Source: Hydractinia symbiolongicarpus
Taxonomy: Eukaryota; Cnidaria; Hydrozoa; Anthoathecata; Hydractiniidae
Assembly: GCF_029227915.1 (NCBI RefSeq)
Contig: NC_079876.1
Coordinates: forward strand, 15,686,001 to 15,750,000
Length of the DNA: 64,000 nt
Direction of reading: 5' to 3'
The notes below the pieces were generated by a model. That model was not told the DNA's origin. It worked only from the letters and a program-made list of their open reading frames with translations, and did no database searches. Made by a program: the position numbers and the translations under genes. Numbering within the stretch: the first letter of the stretch is position 1; every line of letters starts with the position of its first letter. This document shows, piece after piece, positions 51,896 to 64,000 of the stretch.

Positions 51896-54800
51896 ATCTT
51901 TTTATTGTCTAATGTCGGTGAAAGTGTTGAAGCAAAGATAGCGTTCGATGTAAATAATAGCAATAAAATAAAAAAACAAAAGTAGTGATTGCATGGAAAT
52001 CCTATCGGATCAGTATTCAATGATACGTCTTTGATGTTTGTGAGAGACCAAGAATATATGCTACCGATGGCAATTGGTGCGATAATTCTAAAGACAAAAA
52101 CAGCAAAACTTTCCAAGAAGAAAAGAACTCGGTATTTTCTTATCTGCGTGTTTTCAGCCTTTGGAACTAAAAAACAGGCTCATTTTTTGTAAACATTTCT
52201 ACTACTAAGACTAGCAAAGTACTAAACGATACCAGTCTAGTATAGAAGTACTGATAACTTTTAGTTTACTTTGGTAAAAAAGGTACAAAAAGCTGTGGCA
52301 AGCACATGATATTTTGAATTTAATTGGTTTTGTCAATTACAACCAACATTACTAATATTCATATGCCTTTTAACTTTTTAGAAATTTATAATTTATTTTA
52401 TTTATTATTAATTTATTTTATTTTGTTTTGAAGGAGTTTTAACTACCTTAAGTTGATTAAACTTCAGGAAGATTAATTTTCACTTATTTTACGAATTTTA
52501 TGCATATTTGCGAAAATTTATCTGCGCGAAAATTCTTGGAAAAGTCAACTGCAAAAAACAATCTTCGGGAGATTACCAAAAATGACTTATTTGCTAAAAT
52601 TATCTTCGCCAAATGTCTGAAAAAGCAAGTATGCTGTTTTCTTTCTTTCTTCTAATTTTCAGTCTAGGACAAGTTCAATAAAAAGCTACCCTGTCTCAAT
52701 AAAGAGGCTTGAAAAAAGTAAGTAAGTAAGTAACGGGAAGTTTTAACGTCCTTGGGTATTCCATCCTAACGGCTGGCTCTTCCTCCCCTCCGACTGTAAC
52801 TATGTTACATTACCGCCAGAGATATGTATAGCATTGCTCTAACTTGCCTGCCTGCCTGCCACACAAGCCGGTTAGTGGTCAGTATATGGCACTAAATGGG
52901 CGGACAACACTACATTTGTAGTGCGCCGGAGTAGGGATTCGAACCTGAAACCTTATGATTACAAGTCGAATGCGCTCCCACTACACCTTCTCTGCTGAAA
53001 AAGTGTAAAAAAAATTCGTCAAACTTCAAAATGGTTGATTCGTTATATCTCGACATTCGCAAAAATTGATCTTCGCAAAATGCATTTTGTTGACCTCGCG
53101 AAAATAAGTTTTCGCGAAAATTAATCTACTTAATCACTTTAAATTCGTTTTAAAAAGCGAGCTTTGATATCAAAGACAGTATTTAGAATGTTGATCTTTT
53201 TTTTTTACTTCTCTAATTCCTTTCATTTGTTGCATTTACCACTGTTGTGAACACATTTTACGTGTTGTAAAACACATTTTATGTGTTGTAAACGACGAAA
53301 CTCTTCGCAAGAGCGACTGCTTTATTTGGAATTTACAACACGCAAGATTATACGTCTCCATTTACCTTCCAACTGACAAAAAGATCATTGAAAAACCATT
53401 TTCAGATCTAAAATGAATCTGGTGGCACTGTATTATTGATTAGGATATTAATTGCAACAAATCCAGTTGACATACATGCATGTTGCAAGAATAAAACGAA
53501 TGCAACAGCAATCCATAGACCAGTTCTGTAAGAATTGGAAGAAAAAGGGTCAAAATTCTTTTGTTAAAAATTATGTTTAGCATGAAGTTTAAAGTCATAG
53601 ATTGAAAAATCAAAGTTGTTTCTTCTTTCTGCAAATAATTGAAAATTGACTTTTTTATCAAGAACGCAAAGCTCTTCACAGAAAACTAAAAAAATAGAAT
53701 GAAAGAACTAAAGCCGAGCAAATCAAAGCAACAAGGCAATTCTTTATACGGGAGAACAGTTTTTAACGGGATAGCACGAGATCGAAGTCGAAGTCAAATA
53801 TAAAAAAAATATTTGGAAATGTATCGTTATTAACTTCAATACCTATCTGAGATGATTTCAACAGGGATTGGTGTCCGTGGACAAACGAACGCTAATAAAA
53901 GATGAATTCCCATGAAAACCTAGAATGTAAAAAACATCTTCCTCTCTCAGTGGATAGTCATGTATTTAGAATATTTGCATATTAATCCTAATCCAGAAGA
54001 TGTTTGGGTCACGTTTTTTTTTTTTTTTTTGGGGGGGGGGGGGGTAATTATCTACGTTTTTTTATCATTTTGATTCATATTTGCCTGATTGGTCTTCATT
54101 TTGTCAAAGAAATGTATAATTAGATCAGGGTTGTTATTCATTTATCATCTACAGTTTTAGATCTCATCTAGAATTAATTTTATGGAAAATAAATAGATGG
54201 GGTGGTAAAATTATAATTCCCCCCCAACAAACAAACAAAGAAACATATACTTCATTGGGAGTAATTACACTAACCTTTCTCGGTCCATAACGTCTTATAA
54301 TCTATACACCATGAAGAAAAATAAATTAATGATGAATGGATAAACAGCTAGCTATGATGACAACTGCTGAACGCATGTATAAGAAAGAACCTTTAGTATA
54401 CGTTCAGCATGATAATCGAAAAATAAAGAAAAATAAAGAAAAATATAGAAAAACAAAGAAAAATAAAGAAAAATAAAGAAAAATAATGAAATATAAAAAA
54501 ATAAAGAAAAATAAAGAAAAATAAAGAAAAATAAAGAAAAATAAAGAAAAATAAAGAAAAGTAAAGAAAAATAAAGAAAAATAAAGAAAAATAAAGAAAA
54601 GTAAAGAAAAATAAAGAAAAATAAAGAAAAATAAAGAAAAGTAAAGAAAAATAAAGAAAAATAAAGAAAAATAAAGAAAAGTAAAGAAAATTAAAGAAAA
54701 ATAAAGAAAAATAAAGAAAAGTAAAGAAAAATAAAGAAAAATAAAGAAAAATAAAGAAAAGTAAAGAAAAATAAAGAAAAATAAAGAAAAATAAAAAAAA

Positions 54801-57800
54801 ATAAAGAAAATAAAGAAAAATAAAGAAAAATAAAGAAAATTAAAGAAAAATTAAGAAAAATAAAGAAAAATAAAGAAAAGTAAAGAAAAATAAAGAAAAA
54901 TAAAGGGAAATAAAAAAATAAAACATAGTCAAAACGGAATCATGGGCGGAACATAATCTTGCTTGTGCACCTAGCCAGTTTTTATAACAACCAAACTCTA
55001 TCTGAGTGATCATATAAACTTAAACAGTATATTAAGCCTTAAAGACTTTGGCTCACAATCACCAACAACTTGTGGATGAAATTAACAAACCAGAAAAAGC
55101 AAAAAAACAAACCTAATAAAACACTTTTAATACAGCTGATGATATGATTTAGAAGTGTGTTGCCAATAATCTACAAGCTACAAGATTTGAGATTTTAAAA
55201 TTCCTCTTGTAGTTCACGCTAACAAGACCGTGTAATTGCAATTCTTAGAAAGTTCTTTGCTCATGTATTTCATCAATCATTCGTTTAGATGTTTACTAAC
55301 GATATTCATTGGAAGTGGCAGCATACAACGGAAATAATTCTAAGTTTGCAGATGTTGCGATTCCATAAAAGCAATAGACGAAACTTGCTTGAACGCAATC
55401 TTTAATGCTGAAAGAGATATTCCCAATTAAAAAGGCATTATTCTTGCCTACCTGACGTGTGCAGTTTATTCCAAATGATATATCGTTTTAATCAACCTAT
55501 GCCACGTACATTTCAGAAGGTGAAAATCAAAGTACAGATTTTCAATCAAAGAGAATTGTTATCCAACAAGACAAATTTGACGAATAAAATCATTGTAATC
55601 CATAACATCAGCTATACTCTTCCAAGACATCCATATTAATGGACTTTTCGTGTGTTGATTTTTCAATGCATTCTCTACTTACAATATCAAGACAAACTTC
55701 AAGAACACTGCATTATAACAAAATTGTTTACTTACTACAAAAGTTTCATTACTTTATACGTTTTTATCTTCTCAAACCATTCCTGCCAGCTCCATTTTTG
55801 AGCGGACTCTTTTGTTGACAAACAAAAACTTGCACACATCAACATATTTCTGTTGTTTATTGACCGTTCACTTGCACGCACAATATTTTTATGTTCCTGA
55901 GTTGAAGATTGCAATAATGGGGTCCTTTCAGTAATATGCCTAGATAGTATAAGAAAGTAGTATCAGAGGAAATCCAATTGGAAATAGTATAGGTTTCGAT
56001 ATTTTTAAAATGCCCAAAACACAAGAAATGGCAGTAGCTAATTACTTCTGTGCCCACAGCTCAATATAATGTTAGATTATGTAGAATGGATACCAATGCA
56101 GCAAGAATGATGACTAAATGAGTAAATTGTGAAAAGCGTCCACAATAGTTTTGGTCTGTCTGTTCTAAGACCTAGCAGTTATTTGTCCAAACTAAAGCAG
56201 GTATCTTACAATTGGGGAAATAGAAGCAAAGCTTAAAATTAAATCTTTAATATTGTAACTAAGCAGATTTGAAATGTCGAGGTATCAACAAAAAATCTCT
56301 GAAATGTATATTTAGTTAAAACATTCTTTTCTGGTAAATGTACTGCATAACTTTATCGTTCTTTTTTTTCTTCTTTTTTGAGAGGATAATAGAACAAAAT
56401 TGGATTCGGTAAGTTCCTTATCGACATTATTCAGTCGCTTTGATGATAAACGACTCAGCTGCATTTTTTGAATATCACAAGCTCGACTAAAATGCACGAT
56501 AATCGATTCTACCTCATCCAATATCTGTTATAAGTATACCGATAAATGTTTTATGCAGATTGTGATTATATACATTTTTTTTTATAAACAATGCCAAATG
56601 TAAACAATCGTCCCCAAAATTGCCAATTTTAAACAATTGCTAAACAATTTTTTGGGGGCAAATAAGTGATAGATAATGGTATAAATGAAATTATTTCTTT
56701 GAAAATAAACAATTTGCCACAATCCACAATCGTTGGCACAATATGTTGGGACAAGACAACGAATTTCGAAGTTCGTCATCACAAGTAATTGCGTAGGCTC
56801 ATTCTATATTAGATTCACACATCTTGAACTTGTCAAAGTTCACTTGTAACGTGATCTTAGGTTATTTGGTAAACACGAAATTCTTAAAATGTGTTAATTG
56901 TTGCTGACGGCAGCAAGGCCATTAATAACGAATTTCGGGGCCTTCGTGGTACCCGACATGAATTATTTCGGTGTGCAGGCGTGCTAAAGAATGTGACTAG
57001 CGACTTTTCAACGCTTTCTGCCTGGCCTACTTGTATGCAAAAGTAGCAACTTTACACCCTGTCGGCTGCAGAGCATTGACTGTTTGACTGTTTTGTTCAT
57101 ATTTGGATAATGAGTAAAAAACTGCCTTAGTCTCAATATTTTTGTCCACGATTGCAGGTAAACAATGGCCAACAATTTTTGGGCCGAAGTTCAAAAAACA
57201 AATATATAAAAAAGTGTATATTATTTTGTCATTTTACCTCGTGTTTTTAATTAACCAGATTAAGTAGTATATTTGGATGAAAATATTTTTAATGCCTATT
57301 GTTTAAGTCTATGATGTTATTAAAAACAACGGAGATCATCAAGAATTCCAAACCGCTAAATCGTTCGTTATACAATAATTAACAACTGCCCAAAGTTTCA
57401 TGACATTAAGTTGTGAAAAGCGTAGAATTCATGTCTTCCAGATTTATTAAGCTAAAAAATGCATGGTATCTTTAGGGTTAGAGTATCTTGTAATTTAAGA
57501 ACTTCTGAAACAGTCTTATGTGGCATGTAAAATAAAACACGATTTCTTGGTTGCCAGTAGGTAAAAAACAATAACAAACAAACTAGCAAACAAACAAACA
57601 AACAAACTTCACTCCACCTTAAACTTTTTGGAAGAAACAATAAAATCATGATCGCATTTATTGCACAACAAATCGCCAGGAAGAAATTTGGCAGAAGGAT
57701 TCCAAATCTTCCAAAAATAGAATCTAATAGAAAGTAAATCTTTAATAAATCAATAAACAAAATCGTCATCCGCGTTTTTCGTGTGATGGCGCCCAATGAA

Positions 57801-60800
57801 TCTAGTAACCTCATGATACGTGAAACATAGCAGGAGTTACCTTCAGAGAAAACATCTGGATATTGCTCCGATGGAAATGCCACAAAACCTATAATGGAAG
57901 CAAGAATTTCGTGTTGCAAATAAAGTCTAGATTCTGACTGAAACATGGGGTATGAGTCATTTATTGTGGGAATACGGTGATATAATGACACGGTAAGATT
58001 TAAGTACAAACACTGTCAATATTGTTATTTAAGAAAATGGGACAGGTGAGACCAATCACTAATTAACCTCGTTGCAGTCAAATCGATTGCAACGAAAACT
58101 CACCTGCTACACTTGGTCCAAAAATCAAACCCACTGCACTAGAAGAAGATAAAATTGACATGGCAAGAGGCATATTCGTATCGTCGCAAACATCTGCCAT
58201 GATGGATTTTGAAATGACAACAAGAGCTAAGGAAAACAAAGACATTATCTAAAATTTTTAATGGTTACATTAACGTTCATACACTCGGAAGATCACTCAA
58301 GACAACACTAATACAGCAATTACCAAGCGCTGTACCGCAAAATATCGCTCGATAATTGGTTTCTATTGTATGTGGTAACCCTTTAAGTTAGATAAAGAAA
58401 AGAAAAAAGTTTAGCTTAGTGTTCTAGCATCATTGTAATTCACTACTTTTGTCAAGGTAAAAATTGGAAACTGTAGTTCTGTACAAAAACAGACACATTC
58501 TATGCATAATTTGAAAGTACCTATAGAATAAATCCATGTAAACAAAACATTGTGATGATTAGAAGTCCGGCATTTCTAAACATGAAAATGTGTAAATTTG
58601 AACATACAGCTTAAAGTTTAAGCGAATATTGAATTAAATTTTTTGAGTTGATAAACTTCTATGTCACATACCACGATAAAACATTTTATTTTCATTTAAA
58701 ACTCTTTAATCGTTCCAAGAGGTTTGTGTAATTTTTATTGATGGTTAATAACAAACCTGTGGATGCACCCTGTAAAAATGGCGTGGTAACAGCCCTATGG
58801 AAATTATATGCGAAACCAAATGCCAGTGTTGAAAACATAAGTGATACTGTTGAAACAATCATGGTTATTTTCTTCCCTTTTACATCTGCGGAATACCCCC
58901 ACAATAAGCTGTAAAGACAATGCGTTAATGTGACTATAGTTGACACAGTTTTTTTTGTACGAAAACAATGCTCTTCTAGATTAATTTAGGTGTTTATAGC
59001 ATTTTACTGGTATTTAGTTTGCTCGTATTTAGTTTGCTGGTAATAAGTTTGTTGGTGTTAAGCTTGGTGGTATTAAGTTTGGTGGTATTAAGTTTGGTGG
59101 TATTAAGTTTGGTGGTATTAAGTTTGGTGGTATTAAGTTTGGTGGTATTAATTTTGCTGGTATTAAGTTTGGTGGTATTAATTTTGCTGGTATTAAGTTT
59201 GGTGGTATTAAGTTTGGTGGTATTAAGTTTGGTGGTATTAAGTTTGGTGGTATTAAGTTTGCTAGTATTAAGTTTGCTGGTATTAAGTTTGGTGGTATTA
59301 AGTTTGGTGGTATTAAGTTTGCTAGTATTAAGTTTGCTGGTATTAAGTTTGGTGGTATTAAGTTTGGTGGTATTAAGTTTGGTGGTATTAATTTTGCTGG
59401 TATTAAGTTTGGTGGTATTAATTTTGCTGGTATTAAGTTTGGTGGTATTAAGTTTGGTGGAATTAAGTTTGGTGGTATTAAGTTTGGTGGTATTAAGTTT
59501 GGTGGAATTAAGTTTGGTGGTATTAAATTTGGTGGTATTAAGTTTGGTGGTATTAATTTTGCTGGTATTAAGTTTGGTGGTATTAATTTTGCTGGTATTA
59601 AGTTTGGTGGTATTAAGTTTGGTGGTATTAAGTTTGGTGGTATTAAGTTTGGTGGTATTAATTTTGCTGGTATTAAGTTTGGTGGTATTAATTTTGCTGG
59701 TATTAAGTTTGCTAGTATTAAGTTTGCTGGTATTAAGTTTGGTGGTATTAAGTTTGGTGGTATTAAGTTTGGTGGTATTAATTTTGCTGGTATTAAGTTT
59801 GGTGGTATTAATTTTGCTGGTATTAAGTTTGGTGGTATTAATTTTGCTGGTATTAAGTTTGGTGGTATTAAGTTTGGTGGAATTAAGTTTGCTGGTATTA
59901 AGTTTGGTGGTATTAAGTTTGGTGGTATTTTAGATAACAACTACCCCTCTTTCACTTTTTATTGTTGTTGCCGCTCCCTTGCAGCTGTTCGTCCCTGTCT
60001 CTAATATCTTCATATGCACTGATAATAATTGCGTATTGTGCCATCTATATTTATTATTCACATTAAAAAAGTCATGCCACCAACATTTTATTATGCCACT
60101 TTTTTTCTCTCTATAAAATTCAATGAATTCATCCGCCCGGAAACATTTTTTAAGATATTGCATGTGTCTTAGGTAAGTTAAAATAAGGAAATTATAATTA
60201 AGTCGATCTTAATCAGTTCTTACTATTTCCTTAGCGCACAATAAATTGATCCAGCGAAACTGATTAGGAAAACGATTCAAATTAATCAAGTCATCAAGTT
60301 AGCCGAAAATAAATTTTATCCATATATGTATAGTATAAAATCCGTAAATCAGAAAATTTTTTATAACATTCACCTGTGTCAGCTTCTGAAGTTCCAAATG
60401 ACTAAGAAATAATGGAAATCTAATGTTATTTTTATAAGGTTATAACAATTGTTCATGTCGACAGTGCCGGATAAAACTAACCGTCTAACGTTTAAATTTT
60501 TTTAATGCACCATTTAAGGCATCTTAATAAGCTGCCAGCGTGATGGAAAGAATAAAGGTTTCATATTTTTATATTAAGATAGGATGGACAGTTTTTTGAT
60601 TTTTTTCTGATTAATGTTTGTTTACATTTAAGGTTACCATATTTAAGATTCAGACATCTCCATGACGTCTCCATGACATTAAAATGGCAAAATGGGGAAT
60701 ATCAGCAAGTTGGACAATAAAGTCGTTAGTTATGTATTCAACAGAAGAGTAGTGGAAATATTTGATGCTGCGTTTCCTTAAAAGACGTAACGTTTTTTCG

Positions 60801-62641
60801 TTCATGTCTATCTCTTTCAAACTTGCACCTGAAGTAGACAATCTGATCAACAAAAAGCATCAGTTAAACGATGTGGAATTTATAGAAGATGTGATGAGTA
60901 GATTATAATCAAAATAGAATTTTTCCAACCACAATTTGCTCAACGCCAAAATAAACATACCTTGACTAATTTAGGTAAGAATGAGAATACCATTGTTACT
61001 ACCATCTTATCGAGAGTCTAAAATAGTAAAGTATGCTTCATATCATATTTATACAGCCTATTCTTTTAAAAAAATTTTTTATTTAAGATCATATTCAGAT
61101 TGGGCCGAACTCCAATATAAATAACTAAAACCTCGGACATAAATTATTGCAAAATAGGGCGAAATTCTAAAGTTTGTGACCACAAGCAATAAAAAAAGCC
61201 ATTTCCATGTAAGTAGAACACACTCTGAACTTGTCAATGTTCACTCGTTCTACCAGACTTCGGATCGTTATTTGGTTGTAATCAAAACCTTAAAGTGCAC
61301 TATTTTTCACTAACGTCCACACGTCCGGATTTCACGAATTTTCGGACCATTTCTTGTAGTTGAGCGAATTGTTCCACAATGCGGACTTTGTGGAAAGGGG
61401 GCTTAGGGAATTTTAGACAACACGTCTGTCGAAATACAACTTTCGCAGCCTACCTGCTGCAGAGAACTGGTCAAGTGATGTAATTTCGCTATTTCGAGTA
61501 ATATCTAAAAAACGGCTTTTTGCCGTTAGAATGTAATGTCCGGAATTGTAGCTTTAGAAATTTAAGGCAAAAAAATATGTGAAAAAATGGTTGATATTAG
61601 AGCAAATGTAACGAGGCTTTAAATTATGTGATTTAGACTTAAGAGTAAGGAACAAAACAAAACAGGCTTGCCATAAATTATAATTTTCCGCGCTTTCATA
61701 ACACATGCCGTCTTCGTCAAGCGTTGTCTGGTGGTGCCAGTTTTTCTCAAGCGAGTAAAAGCCTAAGATAAGTAGAGATAATGTCCGAATTTTTAAGAAT
61801 TTAAAAACCGATACAAACTTAACAAAAACGTAAAGAGCTGCAACTTCCTTCAATAAAAAACTTCCTTCAATGTGCTATGAATGTGTGGCAAAACTAAAAA
61901 AACAGCTAGGAAAACAGCTAAATTTAGACAGAGATTGTGTTTCTCTTCTCAAAGGGTAAAAGCAAAGTAAAAATATAAAAATATCTCTCGGCTTTTAATA
62001 TTAAAACGCATGTGAACACTTAGTAAGCTGTCAAAATCCACAAAACATTAAATCTGTCCTTGTTTGGTTAAAAAGTGTCAAGATCTAAATTGTTTTCGTC
62101 CAATTAATGTATAAACATGCGGCCAAAATATGTGTCAGAGGCAGCTCCTGCAGGGCCTCCAATTTGTCTTGCACTTAAAGCGTTTTGGGATTTCGTTGTA
62201 TTCTATATTATAAAAGTGTACACGTAATTTCTCTTAAAAAATATATTTGCAGTCAAAAAAGCGACTCTCTTGTTTGATATTTCACGTTCAACTTTACCTT
62301 GGGATTTTCCTTTTTGCTCAGTACCCATGTGCACATGAGAAACACCACTCAATGAGATATGCATAATAATACTCAGGAAAGGTTACGGTTGGGAAAACCC
62401 CTAGACTTTTCAAAACAAAAGACAGAGTGCAGACATAACAATTTTATTAGCAGAAAGAAAAATTGGCCGATTCTCAGGACTCGTGATTATTTCGAGAATA
62501 TCTCTTATTTGTAGCTATAACAAAATCCGTATAACAACAGATACCTACCATAACGAATAGTAAAGTAGCAAGAACAGTCCAAGGTAATGGTGTTACACCC
62601 TTGGGTTTGATCAGTTTGGTTAAACAGTGTCTCCAGTTCAT
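51512..62641 (-). CDS. ZIFL-like major facilitator transporter gene, possibly decaying
   Basis: MFS transporters move small solutes across membranes using ion gradients; the substrate here is unknown. Located exons, minus strand: 62641-62549 (MNWRH...GVTPLPWTVLATLLF), 61017-60961 (VVTMVFSFLPKL), 58908-58757 (LLWGYSADVKGKK, the MFS loop motif), 58362-58324, 58226-58104 (LIFGPSVAG), 57888-57841 (FVAFPSEQYPDVFSEG), 57723-57608, 56524-56323 (cytosolic loop), 56113-56046, about 55442-55305, 54301-54275 (RRYGPRK), 53919-53843, 53525-53366 (INILINNTVPP), 52087-51857 and 51773-51512. The TPLPW start, FPSEQYPD and INNTVPP blocks match the ZIFL-like branch. An exon for the second membrane segment was not found. 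An in-frame TGA at 56061-56063 and one extra base near 53413 break the frame. A splice acceptor lies five bases before the ATG. Confidence 0.8.
52726..52995 (-). mobile_element. tRNA-derived SINE, about 270 bp
   Basis: On the minus strand the head has A-box-like GTGTAGTGGGAGCGCA (52971-52986) and B-box GGTTCGAATCC (52936-52946), with a Thr-type anticodon region CTTGTAA between them. An unrelated body follows, with a (TTAC)n tail at 52726-52743. It sits in the intron between 53366 and 52087, which explains why that intron is long while its duplicate is 83 bp. Confidence 0.72.
54017..54045. repeat. Poly-T / poly-G tract
   Basis: About 15 T followed by about 14 G, within a transporter intron. 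It is a likely site of length error in reads. Confidence 0.9.
54416..54918. repeat. 10-bp minisatellite (ATAAAGAAAA), about 50 copies
   Basis: Units of ATAAAGAAAA; a GTAAAGAAAA variant recurs at every fourth unit over much of the array, giving a 40-bp higher-order period. It is pure A/G-rich on one strand, with isolated T, inside a transporter intron. Confidence 0.96.
59036..59930. repeat. 15-bp minisatellite (GGTGGTATTAAGTTT), about 60 copies
   Basis: The 15-base unit has a few variants (GCTGGTATTAATTTT, GCTAGTATTAAGTTT). Because 15 is a multiple of three, both strands stay open for about 300 codons (VVLSL on plus, IPPNL on minus). It lies in the transporter intron between 60961 and 58908. 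Confidence 0.97.
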
Positions 62642-63544
62642 TTTACCTAAAAGATGAAATATTTTAGGTAAACTGATTAAGCTTTTCATGTACCACTTTT
62701 CAAAAGTCAATCTGAGTCTAAAAATGTCGTCGTCACGACTAATTTTTGAACTTTCACGAGAACTCTTCCCGCAATAAAAAACAATGCTTTACGATTGTTT
62801 TTGCTTTAACCAGGTAAAAAAAGGTTTTAAACTGTTTTTTTTTATTCTTTAATTTCACAAGCACTTATGGTAAACTTACTGAGTAATTGTTTCAACTGTG
62901 TTTTTTTTAAACTGAAGTAAGGATATAGCTTTTTGGAACTGTGTAATATGCCTGTACAGATGCGCGATACAGAAAATCTGTACTAAGCACTTAGGCTGAT
63001 AGTCTGTTTCCTATGTTTCTAATTAAGCAGAGTTGCAATATAGTTTTTTTTGAAAAGGAGTATTTGGGTGTGCGACATTGTTTACCTGTACTAAACGCTC
63101 AGCCTGGAGTAACATTCACGTTTGAACTTTCACCGGGAACATTTTCCGAATTATAACAACGTTTTTGCTATGACGGGGTAACAGCGGGTTGTAAGCTGTG
63201 GTTTTATTTCAGGTGAATGTGCAGGAAAGTTTTTTTTGGAAAAATATATTATACCCGAAACACCATAATGTTGTGTGCGCTCCACTCGATTCAGGACATA
63301 CAGCATACCTGTAATGAAGCGCTCCACCTGAACACAGTTTACGGAGTAATTACTCTACCTGATTCTTAACGCTGGGTAACACTTTTACTTGTGGCTTAAT
63401 CCGGCCTTTTGACTCTGATCCCCGAGCTTTTTTTTTTTTTTTTGCTTTATTTAGATTTCTTATTTATTTTGCTGATTTTATGTAAATTTACGTAACCCGT
63501 AATTGTTGAAAAAAATTATAAAAAAATAATATTATTATTTATAA
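62642..63544. other. Region upstream of the transporter gene
   Basis: No exon recognised; promoter sequences are expected here but none can be pinned down. T-rich tracts are frequent. Confidence 0.45.
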
Positions 63545-63910
63545 ACAGCCGATTCTCGTTATTCGCTAACTATAATTTTTCCCGCTATCTCGAACTCCGC
63601 TATCTCTTGTTATACGCTATCGCTACCTCGAACTAATTTTTGATTCCTAGCAACGAATTAGAGTCGTTTCTGGAACTTTTTGCTCATAGAAACCAGCCCA
63701 TCATAAGCATTTTTGTATGTGTGTTCGCACACTATTTTAGTTTATGTTTTTAACATTTTGAAGGTGTCTTATAAATTGATCACTTTAGGTATCTGTTGAG
63801 GCTTTCTTTTGGATTTTTATACGGCAACTTATGAAAAAAACTAAATCCCAGTCACGTCATCTTAAAAACCTTGCTATCTCGAACTTTTTGGTCGGTCCAT
63901 TTGACTCTTA
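63545..63910. mobile_element. Possible pogo/Tigger-like element, partial
   Basis: CAGCCGATTCTCGTTATTCG at 63547, CTATCTCGAACTCCGCTATC at 63584 and a later CTATCTCGAACTTTTTGGTC resemble the repeated CTCGAA/TTCGAA blocks of pogo-type MITEs such as the one at 9151. A closing terminal repeat is not seen. Confidence 0.35.
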
Positions 63911-64000
63911 ATGCTAAAATGCGTAAATAATAAATAGATGTTCAAACGTAACTTTTGTGCAGTTCTTGCCACCATCTAACTCTAACTAGTATAGGGTACA

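Noticed and set aside
59019-59940. 304- and 303-codon frames encoding pentapeptide repeats
   Set aside because: They are explained by the 15-bp minisatellite inside a transporter intron; not annotated as genes.
60650-60853. Minus-strand frame as the missing transporter exon for the second membrane segment
   Set aside because: It lacks a membrane segment or family motif, and its acceptor phase does not match the preceding exon (60961-61017).

Overview
The window looks like nuclear DNA of an AT-rich animal, most likely a cnidarian and perhaps a hydrozoan. This is inferred from intron-split genes with animal-type proteins, a crowded mix of Helitron-like, Penelope-like, LINE, SINE, pogo-like and TTAA elements, and several genes with a splice acceptor just upstream of the ATG, as expected where spliced-leader trans-splicing occurs. 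I cannot name the species from sequence alone.

Five protein-coding loci can be supported. (1) VCP/p97, the AAA+ unfoldase, lies on the minus strand at 10991-17189; twelve exons were located and only the tiny first coding exon is missing. (2) A single-exon RTN4IP1-type mitochondrial oxidoreductase lies at 32403-33560 (+). (3) ATG10, the autophagy E2-like enzyme, starts 203 bases after it and has six short exons at 33764-37043 (+); it was pieced together from splice sites because no exon is long. (4) An 807-residue low-complexity protein of unknown function at 42647-45070 (+) carries seven RRxS/KRxS kinase-type sites. (5) A ZIFL-like major facilitator transporter spans 51512-62641 (-); it has a duplicated last exon pair, an apparent one-base frameshift and an in-frame stop, so it may be decaying.

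The rest is mostly mobile and repetitive DNA. 0-10 kb: Penelope reverse transcriptase fragment, head-to-tail Helitron-like elements, a (TTA)n tract beside a gap-free T-shaped palindrome, a tRNA-like SINE head and a 600-bp pogo-type MITE. 17-27 kb: a TTAA-flanked 800-bp element, more Helitron-like copies, and two related cut-and-paste transposons whose ends are arrays of a short motif and whose decayed transposases share an integrase-like core; one has a TTAA MITE nested in it. 27.8-31.3 kb: a nearly intact LINE with PHD finger, endonuclease and reverse transcriptase. 45.7-47 kb: three Helitron-like elements in tandem. 48.3-50 kb: a 60-bp minisatellite with a nine-unit higher-order repeat. 54.4-54.9 kb and 59-59.9 kb: two more minisatellites, the second inside a transporter intron.

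The genes do not form one obvious pathway. VCP and ATG10 both serve protein quality control and autophagy, but they are far apart and on opposite strands, so I draw no functional link. The close RTN4IP1-ATG10 pair is the best candidate for joint transcription.
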